Source of the DNA: Hymenobacter sp. BT559 | Lineage (GTDB): Bacteria; Bacteroidota; Bacteroidia; Cytophagales; Hymenobacteraceae | Direction: 5' to 3' | Assembly: GCF_016427535.1 (NCBI RefSeq) | Contig: NZ_JAELXV010000003.1 | Span: 124,001 to 188,000, forward strand | Length of the DNA: 64,000 nt | Shown: positions 51,515 to 59,751 of the stretch, one piece after another | Numbering within the stretch: the stretch's first letter is position 1 | Layout: every line of letters begins with the position of its first letter | Translations under genes and position numbers: made by a program | The notes under the pieces: model-generated | What the model was told of the DNA's origin: nothing | Database searches by the model: none | The model's input: only the letters and a program-made list of their open reading frames with translations

Positions 51515-53371
51515 ATGAAAACTATGCGTCGACTGTCGTTGCTGCTGCCGCTGGGCTGGCTGGCCCTGGCTGCTCCCTTGCGCGCCCAGCCTACCCTAGG
51601 GGGTCCGCGCCCCGGCAGCTGGGCCCCGGTGAGCGGCGCCACGCTGGCCAAAGACTACGCCCGCCGCGGCGAATACGAAAAGGCCGTTTTCCTCTTCAGT
51701 CAGCTAAAGGCCGACGAGCAAACCAGCCCGGCCGTGCTGCCCGATTACCTGGCCGCCCTGCAAGCCCAGAAACGCTATAAAGACGCCGAGAAGCTTGCCA
51801 AGCGCGCCATTAAGCAGCACCCCGAGGAAGGCACCTATAGCGTGGCCCTAGGTGGCCTCTACGCCGCCAGCGGCGACGCGGCCGCGGCCGACAAGCAGTA
51901 CCAGCGCGTACTAAGCCAGCTCACGCCTGCGCAGGTGGCGCCAGTAGCCGCCGAGTTTGGGCGCCGCGAGCAGCCAGCCTGGGTCGAGCGCACTTACCTG
52001 CGCGGGCGCGAGCTTGCCAAAAACGGCTCGGAATACGCGCCGCAGCTCATTCAGCTGTACACCCAAAGCCAGCAGCAGGACAAGCTACTGGCCGAGACCC
52101 TGCGCCTCGTGCAGCAAGACGAGCAGCAGTTGCCTTTTGTGCGCAACATGCTGCAGAATGCGCTGCACGAAGAAAAGGACTTTAACGCCCTCGATAAGCT
52201 GTTGGTGACGGCCGTGCAGGAGCACCCCGAGCAAAGTGCCTACAGCGAGCTGCTGCTGTGGCTGCAGGTGCAGCGCCACGACTTTGCGGGCGCGTTGGTG
52301 CAGGCTCGTGCCCTCGACCGGCGCAGCAACACCAAGGGTAGCCGTGTGCTGCAGCTCGGTAGCATTGCCGAGCGCAACAAGGACCATGAAAGCGCCATTG
52401 CGGCTTACGACTACGTGGTGCGCGAGTATCGCCAGGGCCCGTATTACCAATTGGCTCGCCAGCGCCTGCTGCAAGCCCGTGAGGCGCAGGTGCGCGACAC
52501 GTACCCCGTAGACCAGGCCAAGGTGCGCGCCCTGGCTACCGAGTACGAGAGCCTACTGACTGAGCTGGGCCGCACGCCCGACACGGCCCCGGTCATTCGC
52601 AGCCTGGCCGACCTCTACGCGTTTTCGCTGGACAACAGAGCCAAGGCCATGAGCCTCTTGCAAGAAGTTATCGCCATGCCGCGCGCCAGTGCGGACGTAG
52701 TAGACGAAGCCAAGACCACCCTAGGGGACTTGTACTTGCTGAAGGGCGAGCCCTGGGAAGCCACGCTGCTCTATTCGCAGGTGGAGAAAGCGCATCCCGA
52801 AGCGCCCCTAGGCTACGAAGCCAAGCTGCGCAACGCCCGCCTGAGCTACTTTGCCGGCGACTTTAAGCTGGCTCAAAGTCACCTCGATATTCTCAAGGAG
52901 GCCACCACCCGCGAAATCGCCAACGACGCCATGCAGCTCTCGCTGCTCATCCAGGAAAACACAGCTGAGGACACCCTAGGCACCGGCCTGAAGGCCTACG
53001 CCGCGGTAGAGGAGCTGGTATTCCAAAACAAGCTCGCTGAGGCCAAAACTGGCCTCGACAACCTGCTGCGCAGCTATCCCGGACACGCCCTCACCGACGA
53101 CGCGCTGTACTTAAAAGCCCAGCTCCAGCGCCGCACCGGCGACCTGCCCGGGGCCGTGGCCACCCTCAAGCTCCTCACCGACAATCCCAAATACGACGTG
53201 CTGAGCGACGACGCGCTGTTCTTATTGGCCCGCATTCAGGAAGAGGACGTGAAGGACAAAGCCCAGGCGCAAACCCTTTACCAGCAACTGCTCACCAAAT
53301 ACCCCGGCAGCATCTACGTGGCCGAGGCCCGCAAGCGCTTCCGCCGCCTGCGCGGCGATGCGGTGCAGTAG
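51515..53371 (+). CDS. Secreted tetratricopeptide repeat protein
   Basis: A protein of 618 residues with a signal peptide (MKTMRRLSLLLPLGWLALAAPLRAQ). The body is a long array of TPR and TPR-like helix pairs, for example DYARRGEYEKAVFLFSQLK, LPDYLAALQAQKRYKDAEKL and LYAASGDAAAADKQYQRVL. The C-terminal repeats resemble the outer-membrane lipoprotein family BamD/YbgF (LYQQLLTKYPGSIYVAEAR), where such repeats bind envelope proteins. There is no lipobox. It is probably a periplasmic scaffold protein in cell-envelope assembly or gliding-type machinery; the exact role is unknown. Confidence 0.85.
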   Translation: MKTMRRLSLLLPLGWLALAAPLRAQPTLGGPRPGSWAPVSGATLAKDYARRGEYEKAVFLFSQLKADEQTSPAVLPDYLAALQAQKRYKDAEKLAKRAIKQHPEEGTYSVALGGLYAASGDAAAADKQYQRVLSQLTPAQVAPVAAEFGRREQPAWVERTYLRGRELAKNGSEYAPQLIQLYTQSQQQDKLLAETLRLVQQDEQQLPFVRNMLQNALHEEKDFNALDKLLVTAVQEHPEQSAYSELLLWLQVQRHDFAGALVQARALDRRSNTKGSRVLQLGSIAERNKDHESAIAAYDYVVREYRQGPYYQLARQRLLQAREAQVRDTYPVDQAKVRALATEYESLLTELGRTPDTAPVIRSLADLYAFSLDNRAKAMSLLQEVIAMPRASADVVDEAKTTLGDLYLLKGEPWEATLLYSQVEKAHPEAPLGYEAKLRNARLSYFAGDFKLAQSHLDILKEATTREIANDAMQLSLLIQENTAEDTLGTGLKAYAAVEELVFQNKLAEAKTGLDNLLRSYPGHALTDDALYLKAQLQRRTGDLPGAVATLKLLTDNPKYDVLSDDALFLLARIQEEDVKDKAQAQTLYQQLLTKYPGSIYVAEARKRFRRLRGDAVQ

Positions 53372-53507
53372 GTGCCGCCGCGGGTAGGCTAGGGGCCGGG
53401 CGTGGGCCGTTCTTCTGGCCTTACCTTCGTGCCGGTGCCAGCCGCGGCCCGTGCTGCCCAGCTAGCGCGGCGAGGCATTGTCGAGCATAATACCTACCCC
53501 TTCTACC

Positions 53508-54179
53508 ATGAGTTTAATGTACCAAAAGCTTCGGGCGCGCGGCCTCACTTTTAGCCATGTGTGTGAGGTTGGCGTTTACATCCCGGAGACTTCCAACATT
53601 CTCGACTTCATCAACAACGGCGTGCGGGCGACCCTGGTAGAAGCCGACCCCGACGTAGCGAAGAAGATAAAGGCCGCCTTTGCCACCAAAAACATCGACC
53701 TGCACCCGGTGGCCGTGTGGGATACCAACGGCACGCTAAAGCTGTCTAAAGCGGCCTCTTCCACGTTTGCCACCGAGCTGCCCACCAGCCCAGCCCTCGA
53801 AAACGACCGCTACCACGTGAGTGAGGCCACGACCTTCGAGGTGCCCTGTGTGCAGTTTTCAACCATTGACGACGGCACCATCGACCTGCTCAGCATTGAC
53901 ATCGAGGGCGGCGAGTGGTACGTATTGAAGCACCTAGTAAGCTCGCCCAAGGTATTATCTATCGAAACGCACGGTAAATACTACACCAATCCTTTCCTGA
54001 CGGAAATAACAGCTTGGCTGGCGCAGCATAACTATACCCTATGGTATAAGGATGGCAGTGATAGCGTTTTTATAAAGGAAGGACTTTTTCCCGTTAGCCT
54101 CTTCGACAAGCTCGCCACGAAGCGCGTGGAATTATTAATTCGTTGGAAGAAGTTTAAGCGAATTTTCAAAAAGAAATAA
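53508..54179 (+). CDS. FkbM family methyltransferase
   Basis: A protein of 223 residues from ATG 53508. The SAM-binding core is unusual at the first glycine (CEVGVYIPETSNIL, about residues 22-35) but the second strand (TLVEADPDVAKKI) and the FkbM hallmark IDLLSIDIEGGEWYVLKHL (about 125-143) are clear. LSIETHGKYYTNPF follows. FkbM enzymes O-methylate sugars or small molecules. It lies just before an O-antigen-ligase-like gene and a heptosyltransferase, which suggests modification of a surface glycan. Confidence 0.88.
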   Translation: MSLMYQKLRARGLTFSHVCEVGVYIPETSNILDFINNGVRATLVEADPDVAKKIKAAFATKNIDLHPVAVWDTNGTLKLSKAASSTFATELPTSPALENDRYHVSEATTFEVPCVQFSTIDDGTIDLLSIDIEGGEWYVLKHLVSSPKVLSIETHGKYYTNPFLTEITAWLAQHNYTLWYKDGSDSVFIKEGLFPVSLFDKLATKRVELLIRWKKFKRIFKKK

Positions 54180-54261
54180 CCTAGGCCAATTAACGAACGC
54201 GCTACAAAAGAATGCCGTCGTTCTTTTAGCCTGGTTTCTGGATTTTAGTCGCGAGCAATAA

Positions 54262-55536
54262 ATGTGGACTTTCTTTTCGGAAGCTAGGGTACGTAAATTA
54301 AGCGTGTTTTTTGGGATAGTGATAATAGCCGGGATATTCCTGTCTGCTTTCATTAGAATACTACCTAGCATTGGTATTGCGGGTCTGTTTCTGACGAGCA
54401 TTGGCTATAGCATCACGCACAAGCGCATTGCCCAGCGAGCACACTGGCCGGTGCTGCTGAGCTTCGGGCTCATCTACCTGTTGCACGCCGCCACTGGAGT
54501 TTGGGCCTGCCTCTTTGCCGGAGGCTCGGGCGCGCTACTGCTGCAAGACCTGGTGTTGCAGCTGCCGCTGCTGTTGCTCCCGCTCTCTTTCTTGCTGCTA
54601 CCTACTTGGCCCGAGCGGCAGCGCACTGTGCTGTGGGTGGTGCTCATTGGCTGCTGCCTGCTCTCTGCGCTTGGTAGCACTATTAATTATTTTATTCACT
54701 ACGAGCAAATTGACGATGCCTACATGCGCTCGCAGGTGATGCCAACCGTCCCGGATTATATTCGGTTTAGCCTGTTAATCAGTATGTCCGTGCTGGTAGG
54801 CACCATGCTGCTGGTCCAGAAGGCGCTGCCTCTTAGCTGGCGCTGGCCAGTGGGAGGGGCGGTGCTGCTGCTGTTCGTCTTTCAGCATTTGCTAGCGGTG
54901 CGCAGCGGCCTACTGACCATGTATGCGGGCGGGGTACTACTGCTTGGGTGGCTGGCGTGGCAGCCCAAGCACCGGAAAACGCTGCTGTTATTAGTCGCTT
55001 CATTAGCAGTGCTCGCGGGTATTTCCTTGCAATTATTTCCGACGCTGCAGATTCGAATTATTAATACGCGTTACGATGCCGGACTTATGGACTTGACGGA
55101 CGCGGCAAATAATTACTCTATTACGGCTCGCTTTTATTCCTATAAGGTAGCATGGGTGCTTGTTGGCGAACATCCACTGGCAGGAGTAAGCAAAATAAAG
55201 CTCGACGAAGCCGTTGCCAGCCAATATAGCTATATGTATCCGCAGATAGAAGTTGCGCATTATCTGCTGCCGCACAATCAATTTTTATATAATCTGGCAG
55301 CGTATGGCCTACTAGGCCTTTTGGTGTTTCTAATTGCCTTCTATTATCCCTTATGGATTGGCGTGCGCACTAAAAACATGGTGCTGATTCTAATTTATAC
55401 AATAGTATCCCTCTCCTTTCTGGCAGAATACACCCTCGAGACCCAGATTGGGCTACTGACGGGTATTTTCTTCATTTTGCTAGCGCTCATTCCCACTGCT
55501 CCAAGCCACTCTGCCGCCCGGTTGGCTAGGGAATAA
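54262..55536 (+). CDS. O-antigen ligase family (Wzy/WaaL-like) membrane protein
   Basis: A protein of 424 residues with about ten to twelve membrane helices. The long periplasmic loop of Wzy_C proteins is near residues 270-340, with the sequence VGEHPLAGVSKIKLDEAV, including the His-Pro-x-x-Gly pattern typical of the family, and YLLPHNQFLYNLAAYGLLGL, whose His is usually essential. Such proteins join or polymerise lipid-linked sugars on the outer face of the inner membrane. The gene is more AT-rich in parts than its neighbours. It is 82 bases downstream of the FkbM gene. Confidence 0.85.
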   Translation: MWTFFSEARVRKLSVFFGIVIIAGIFLSAFIRILPSIGIAGLFLTSIGYSITHKRIAQRAHWPVLLSFGLIYLLHAATGVWACLFAGGSGALLLQDLVLQLPLLLLPLSFLLLPTWPERQRTVLWVVLIGCCLLSALGSTINYFIHYEQIDDAYMRSQVMPTVPDYIRFSLLISMSVLVGTMLLVQKALPLSWRWPVGGAVLLLFVFQHLLAVRSGLLTMYAGGVLLLGWLAWQPKHRKTLLLLVASLAVLAGISLQLFPTLQIRIINTRYDAGLMDLTDAANNYSITARFYSYKVAWVLVGEHPLAGVSKIKLDEAVASQYSYMYPQIEVAHYLLPHNQFLYNLAAYGLLGLLVFLIAFYYPLWIGVRTKNMVLILIYTIVSLSFLAEYTLETQIGLLTGIFFILLALIPTAPSHSAARLARE

Positions 55537-55553
55537 AGCCCTAGGTCAAGTTT

Positions 55554-56765
55554 ATGCTTAGCTCTTTCCTCACGCGTATTCGGCTGGCTTACCGGGCCCG
55601 CCGCGCCGAGCGCCTCATGGCAGCCCTCAGCACGGCCGATGCGGCGGCGCTGAGCACCCAGGCCTCGCCGCAACGAGCGCGCGTGCTTGTGGTGCGCAAC
55701 GACTCGATAGGCGACTACCTGCTGTATCGCCCCTGGCTGCGCCAACTCAGCGGCGTGCTGCGCGCTCGGGGGCAACGACTTACCCTGCTCGCCAATCGGG
55801 TGTGGGCGCCGCTGGCGCAGGCCTGGGATGGCGAGTGGTGCGAAGAAATAATAGCCGTAGACTTTGGGGCTTTCACCAAAGACCTATCGTACCGAAGCCA
55901 ACTAGTGCAAAAGCTGGGCGAGAAAGGCTTTGGTGAAGTCATCTATCCGCTGCATGTGCGCGAGCCCACCGTCGAAAATTTTATTCGATTTCTGCAGGCG
56001 CCCGTTCGCGTAGCCAGCGAAGGGGCGCACCAGGTCGGCGAGTGGTTGTCGTTGCTCAATGCTAACTACTCGCACCTGCTGCCTAGCACTCGGGCCGTGC
56101 TCTTCGAGTACGACCGCAACCGCGAATTTTTTGAGAATTGGCAGCAATTGGCAGCGGGTCCAAGCGTGCCGCCAGCTACTATCGAAATAGCGCCGCTGGC
56201 CCTGCCCCCTGCGGTGCACGAGGCCGCCCGCCAGCTGGCAGATACTACCGCGCCCTACCTAGTGTTGTTTCCCGGTGCCAGCGCCCGCCAAAAAAGGTGG
56301 CCGCCGGCTGCTTTTGCGAAGCTGGCTCAACAGCTGCACCAGCACTATGGCACCCACTACCGGCTAGTTATTGCTGGTAGCGCCGCCGACGATAAGCTAG
56401 CTCAGCAGCTACTGCGAGCAGCTGGGCCTACCGTGCCGCTCGAAAACCAGTGTGGCAAAACGGACCTGCCAGGGCTAGCCGCGCTGCTGGCCGCGGCGCA
56501 ACTGGTCATCAGCAACGATACGGTGGCCGCCCACCTGGCCGTGCAAGCCGGTACGCCCTGTTTGGTGCTGCTAATGGGGGAGAACTACGGCAAGTTTTTT
56601 CCCTATCCCCCCGCTTTGCTACGGGCACCTTGCCAATGCCTGTTTCCGCCTAGCCAAGAAGAGCGGTTCGCCCGCGGTGAGTTCAGCCCGCCTCCTCGCG
56701 ACCCATTGATTGATAAAATTCCGGTGGAGCGGGTGCTACTGGCCGCGCAGCAACTGCTACCCTGA
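55554..56765 (+). CDS. Glycosyltransferase family 9 (ADP-heptose:LPS heptosyltransferase-like)
   Basis: A protein of 403 residues. The GT-B fold of GT9 is seen in VLVVRNDSIGDYLLYRPWL (about residues 44-62), where the DSIGD stretch binds the acceptor side, and in YLVLFPGASARQKRWP (about 235-250). LVISNDTVAAHLAVQAGTPCLVLL (about 316-339, quoted in part here) is the nucleotide-sugar site. Known members add heptose to the LPS core. It starts 17 bases after the O-antigen-ligase gene, so both are probably one unit. Confidence 0.9.
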   Translation: MLSSFLTRIRLAYRARRAERLMAALSTADAAALSTQASPQRARVLVVRNDSIGDYLLYRPWLRQLSGVLRARGQRLTLLANRVWAPLAQAWDGEWCEEIIAVDFGAFTKDLSYRSQLVQKLGEKGFGEVIYPLHVREPTVENFIRFLQAPVRVASEGAHQVGEWLSLLNANYSHLLPSTRAVLFEYDRNREFFENWQQLAAGPSVPPATIEIAPLALPPAVHEAARQLADTTAPYLVLFPGASARQKRWPPAAFAKLAQQLHQHYGTHYRLVIAGSAADDKLAQQLLRAAGPTVPLENQCGKTDLPGLAALLAAAQLVISNDTVAAHLAVQAGTPCLVLLMGENYGKFFPYPPALLRAPCQCLFPPSQEERFARGEFSPPPRDPLIDKIPVERVLLAAQQLLP

Positions 56766-56863
56766 GCAATGGTAGTAAACTAGGCTCAAAGCATCCCTAG
56801 GTGGCCCCATTGCCGCTTACGGCTGCAAATAGGTGAAAGCAGCACCTAGGAGGCACGGGAAAA

Positions 56864-56977
56864 CTAGCCGAAAAAAGCAAACATTAGCGCCAGTACCACA
56901 ATGAACACCACGTACATCAGGCCATCGGATAAAATATATTGGCGGTAGCGCTGGTAAAACTCGCGGAGGCGGCTCAT
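56864..56977 (-). CDS. 37-residue single-helix membrane protein
   Basis: ATG at 56975-56977 (minus strand) and TAG at 56864-56866 frame 37 codons. The first half is basic and amphipathic (MSRLREFYQRYRQYILSDG), the second is one membrane helix (LMYVVFIVVLALMFAFFG). The base order fits coding, and CTCCTTTG on the minus strand stands a few bases upstream as a possible -7 box. Small proteins of this kind occur beside recJ or LPS genes in Bacteroidota as far as I recall, but I cannot name a family. Confidence 0.55.
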   Translation of the reverse strand: MSRLREFYQRYRQYILSDGLMYVVFIVVLALMFAFFG

Positions 56978-57024
56978 AAGCAGGGGCAAAGGAGCGAGCG
57001 AAGGTACGGCGGCTAATTTTTGCG

Positions 57025-57032
57025 TACTTTTG
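57025..57032 (+). promoter_or_regulatory. Bacteroidota-type -7 promoter box TACTTTTG for recJ
   Basis: TACTTTTG fits TAnnTTTG and lies 24 bases before the ATG at 57057. A TAATTTTTG sequence at about 57014 is a possible second box. Confidence 0.45.
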
Positions 57033-57056
57033 AGGCTATTCTTGTTCTATTTATTA

Positions 57057-58946
57057 ATGCCTGTTATTCCTCTCAAGCGCTGGATATTTGCCCCCGACCC
57101 CGACCCCGCGACAGTGGCCGGCTTAGGGGAGGCGCTGAGTATCAGCCCAGTGTTAGCGCGGCTGTTGGTGCAGCGCGGTATAGTGACGCCGGCGGCGGCA
57201 CAAGAGTTTTTCGACCCTAAGCTGGCCGATTTGCCCTCGCCCTGGCTGATGTGTGACATGGACGTGGCCGTGGCCCGGGTAATGCGCGCCCTGCAGAACG
57301 GCGAAAAAATTCTGGTGCTGGGCGACTACGATGTGGATGGCATTACCTCGGTAGCCTTGGTAGTGAGCTACTTGCGGCCACTAGCCGAAGCCCTCGACTT
57401 GCCCGAAGAGAAGAGCCGCTTTCAGCCCTATATCCCCGACCGGCACCGCGAGGGCTACGGCATCTCGATGCAGGCCGTCGACTTTGCCAAAGCCCACGGT
57501 TTTACGCTGGTTATTGCCCTTGACTGTGGCGTGAAGGCTGTAGAGCAGGTAGCCCACGCCAACGACCTAGGGCTCGATTTTATCATCTGCGACCACCACT
57601 TGCCCGGCGAAGAGCTGCCGGCCGCCGTGGCCGTGCTCGACCCCAAGCGGGCCGATTGCAACTACCCCTATCCCGACCTATCGGGCTGCGGAGTAGGCTT
57701 TAAGCTCTTGCAAGGCCTCACCGAGCGCCTAGGGCTGCCTACCGCCCCGCTCTATGCGCAGCTCGACCTCGTGACGGTGAGCATTGCCGCCGATGTAGTG
57801 CCCGTGACGGGTGAAAACCGTGTGCTGGCTGCCCACGGCCTGCGCCGCTTCAACGTGACGCAGGCTGCCGCGGCGGCCCAGGCCGCTACGCCCCAAGTAG
57901 CCCAAACGGCTGCCGACACGCTCGATGGCCCGGCGCCGCGCCCAGCGCAGGCGCCCTCCTCGGCCCACCTACCAAGCGAAGGCCTCCGCCCCGGCCTAGC
58001 GGCCTTGCACGAGCTGGCTGCCCCTCGCCAGGGCCCACTGAGCTTGAGTTCGCTGGTGTTTGGGTTTGCGCCGCGCATCAACGCCGCTGGGCGCATGGGC
58101 GATGCCCACCGCGCCGTGAACATGCTGCTGGCCCCCACGCAGCAGGAGGCACGCTACACGGCCGAGGTAGTCGACCACATGAACCAGGAGCGGCGCCTCT
58201 CGGATGCGCGCACCACCCAAGAGGCGCTGGCCATGATTGCCGAAGACCCTGAGGGCGCCACGGCACCCGCCACAGTGCTCTTTCAGCCGCACTGGCCGCA
58301 GGGCGTGCTGGGCATCGTGGCTTCGCGCTGCCTCGACCAATACTACCGGCCTACTGTTATTCTCACTGAGAAGGATGGCATGGCTACTGGCTCGTCGCGC
58401 TCCATCGCGGGCTTCGATGTGCATGAGGTGCTAGAAGCCTGTGCGCCGTTGCTGAGTCAATTTGGCGGGCACCGGGCGGCGGCCGGCCTCACGCTGCCCG
58501 TCGAAAACCTACCGGCTTTTAAGGCGCAGTTTATGCGCGAGGTGGCCGCCCGCGTGCCGGCTGGCCAGCAGCCCGTACGGCCCGTAGATATCGATTCATG
58601 GCTAGATTTTACGCACCTCACCACTGACTTTTTAGCCGAATTGCAACGCCTGGAGCCCTATGGGCCCGGCAACCCCGCACCCGTGTTCGCTAGTGCCGAC
58701 TTGCGGGCAGTACCGGCATCGGTGCGGCCAGTAGGCCAGGCCGGCCACCTCAAAATGCGCCTGATGCAGCCCGAGCAGTCGCCGGGCGTGGTGCTAGAAG
58801 CCATTGGCTTCGGCCTAGGGCACTACCTGCCGCGCCTGCTCGAAACACCTGATGCGCCGCTAAGTGCGTGCTACATCCTAGAGATGAACGAGTTTCGGGG
58901 GCAACGCACCTTGCAGTTGCGCTTGCTAGACCTGCGCTGGGAGTAG
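57057..58946 (+). CDS. recJ: Single-stranded-DNA-specific exonuclease RecJ
   Basis: A protein of 629 residues from ATG 57057 (MPVIPLKRWIFAP). The DHH phosphoesterase motifs are LVLGDYDVDGITSVALV (about residues 83-99), ALDCGVKAV (about 155-163), and ICDHHLPGEELP (about 177-188). The DHHA1 part follows, with GFAPRINAAGRMGDAHRA and FGGHRAAAGLTL. Between them an Ala/Pro/Gln-rich insertion of about 45-50 residues (about 275-320) is unlike E. coli RecJ. RecJ degrades 5'-ended single strands in RecF-pathway repair and mismatch repair. recF is in the same window but not linked. Confidence 0.96.
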   Translation: MPVIPLKRWIFAPDPDPATVAGLGEALSISPVLARLLVQRGIVTPAAAQEFFDPKLADLPSPWLMCDMDVAVARVMRALQNGEKILVLGDYDVDGITSVALVVSYLRPLAEALDLPEEKSRFQPYIPDRHREGYGISMQAVDFAKAHGFTLVIALDCGVKAVEQVAHANDLGLDFIICDHHLPGEELPAAVAVLDPKRADCNYPYPDLSGCGVGFKLLQGLTERLGLPTAPLYAQLDLVTVSIAADVVPVTGENRVLAAHGLRRFNVTQAAAAAQAATPQVAQTAADTLDGPAPRPAQAPSSAHLPSEGLRPGLAALHELAAPRQGPLSLSSLVFGFAPRINAAGRMGDAHRAVNMLLAPTQQEARYTAEVVDHMNQERRLSDARTTQEALAMIAEDPEGATAPATVLFQPHWPQGVLGIVASRCLDQYYRPTVILTEKDGMATGSSRSIAGFDVHEVLEACAPLLSQFGGHRAAAGLTLPVENLPAFKAQFMREVAARVPAGQQPVRPVDIDSWLDFTHLTTDFLAELQRLEPYGPGNPAPVFASADLRAVPASVRPVGQAGHLKMRLMQPEQSPGVVLEAIGFGLGHYLPRLLETPDAPLSACYILEMNEFRGQRTLQLRLLDLRWE

Positions 58947-58954
58947 TTTTTTGC

Positions 58955-59039
58955 GCTGCTAGCTTCCGGTTGCTAGCTACTCGCCGCCTCTCCTGCGTAG
59001 GTGAGAAAAGCTAGTAGCTAACAGCCAAAAGCTAGCAGC
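58955..59039. repeat. Imperfect 27-bp-arm inverted repeat upstream of the exonuclease gene
   Basis: Bases 58955-58981 and 59013-59039 pair with four mismatches. Both arms repeat the word GCTAGCT. The element fills the recJ-exonuclease gap and ends six bases before the next ATG, so it could also cover the ribosome-binding region. Confidence 0.6.
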
Positions 59040-59045
59040 CAAAAA

Positions 59046-59663
59046 ATGCGTTACGTTTCCATCGACCTCGAAATGAGCGGTCCCGACCCCCTGCGCCACC
59101 AGGTGCTGGAGCTGGCTGCCGTAGTAGAGGATACCAAGCGGGCCGCCGCCACGCCCCTGGCTGAGCTGCCGGCCTTCCGCCGCGCCGTGCGCCACCCCGA
59201 AATCTGCGGTACGGCAGGCGCCCTAGCCCTCAATGCGGGGCTGCTGCGTGAGCTAGCCGATAAAACCAAGCTAACCGCGCCCGACATCTGCCGGCCCGAC
59301 GAGCTGCTGCCGCAGCTGCGCGAGTTTTTGCTAGCTAATGGCTTTCGGCCTAACAAAAAGGATTGTCTAAGCGTGGTGATGGCGGGTAAAAACTTCGCTA
59401 CGTTCGACCTGCTTTTCTTACGCCAACTGCCCGGCTGGAGTACCCTGCTCAAAGCCGAACCTGCTGTGCTGGACCCCGCCGCCTTTTACCTCAACTGGCA
59501 CAAAGACTCGCGCCTGCCCACCATGCTCATCTGCCAGGCGCGCGCCGGCGATGCTGAGCCCCACGTAGCCCACGAGGCCCTCGCCGATGCCCTAGAGGTA
59601 GTACGTCTGTTGCGGCCCTTCTACGAGCACCCGGCCTATAAAGTAGTGAACAATGAGCAATGA
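59046..59663 (+). CDS. 3'-5' exonuclease-like protein (DEDD superfamily)
   Basis: A protein of 205 residues. The N-terminal strand SIDLEMSGPDPLRHQVLELA (about residues 5-24) carries the D-x-E pair of Exo I. MAGKNFATFDLLFL (about 114-127) would supply the Exo II Asp. HVAHEALADALEVVRLL (about 179-195) gives the Exo III H-x4-D. The order is right for DEDDh enzymes such as oligoribonuclease or the DnaQ family, though Exo II is slightly odd (FATFD). The substrate is unknown. It follows recJ and may share its transcript. The last six codons lie inside the arm of a long hairpin. Confidence 0.78.
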   Translation: MRYVSIDLEMSGPDPLRHQVLELAAVVEDTKRAAATPLAELPAFRRAVRHPEICGTAGALALNAGLLRELADKTKLTAPDICRPDELLPQLREFLLANGFRPNKKDCLSVVMAGKNFATFDLLFLRQLPGWSTLLKAEPAVLDPAAFYLNWHKDSRLPTMLICQARAGDAEPHVAHEALADALEVVRLLRPFYEHPAYKVVNNEQ

Positions 59664-59741
59664 ACAGTGGGCACGCTATCTAATGAGTTCAGATTGACTC
59701 ATTAGATAGCGTGCCCACTGTTCATTGCTCATTGTTCACTA
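59644..59741. terminator. Perfect 45-bp-arm hairpin between convergent genes
   Basis: Bases 59644-59688 are the exact reverse complement of 59697-59741, leaving an 8-base loop. The left arm covers the last six codons and stop of the exonuclease gene; the right arm ends 10 bases before the stop of the minus-strand TPM gene. It can end transcription from both sides. Confidence 0.85.
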
Positions 59742-59751
59742 TTAATTGAAA

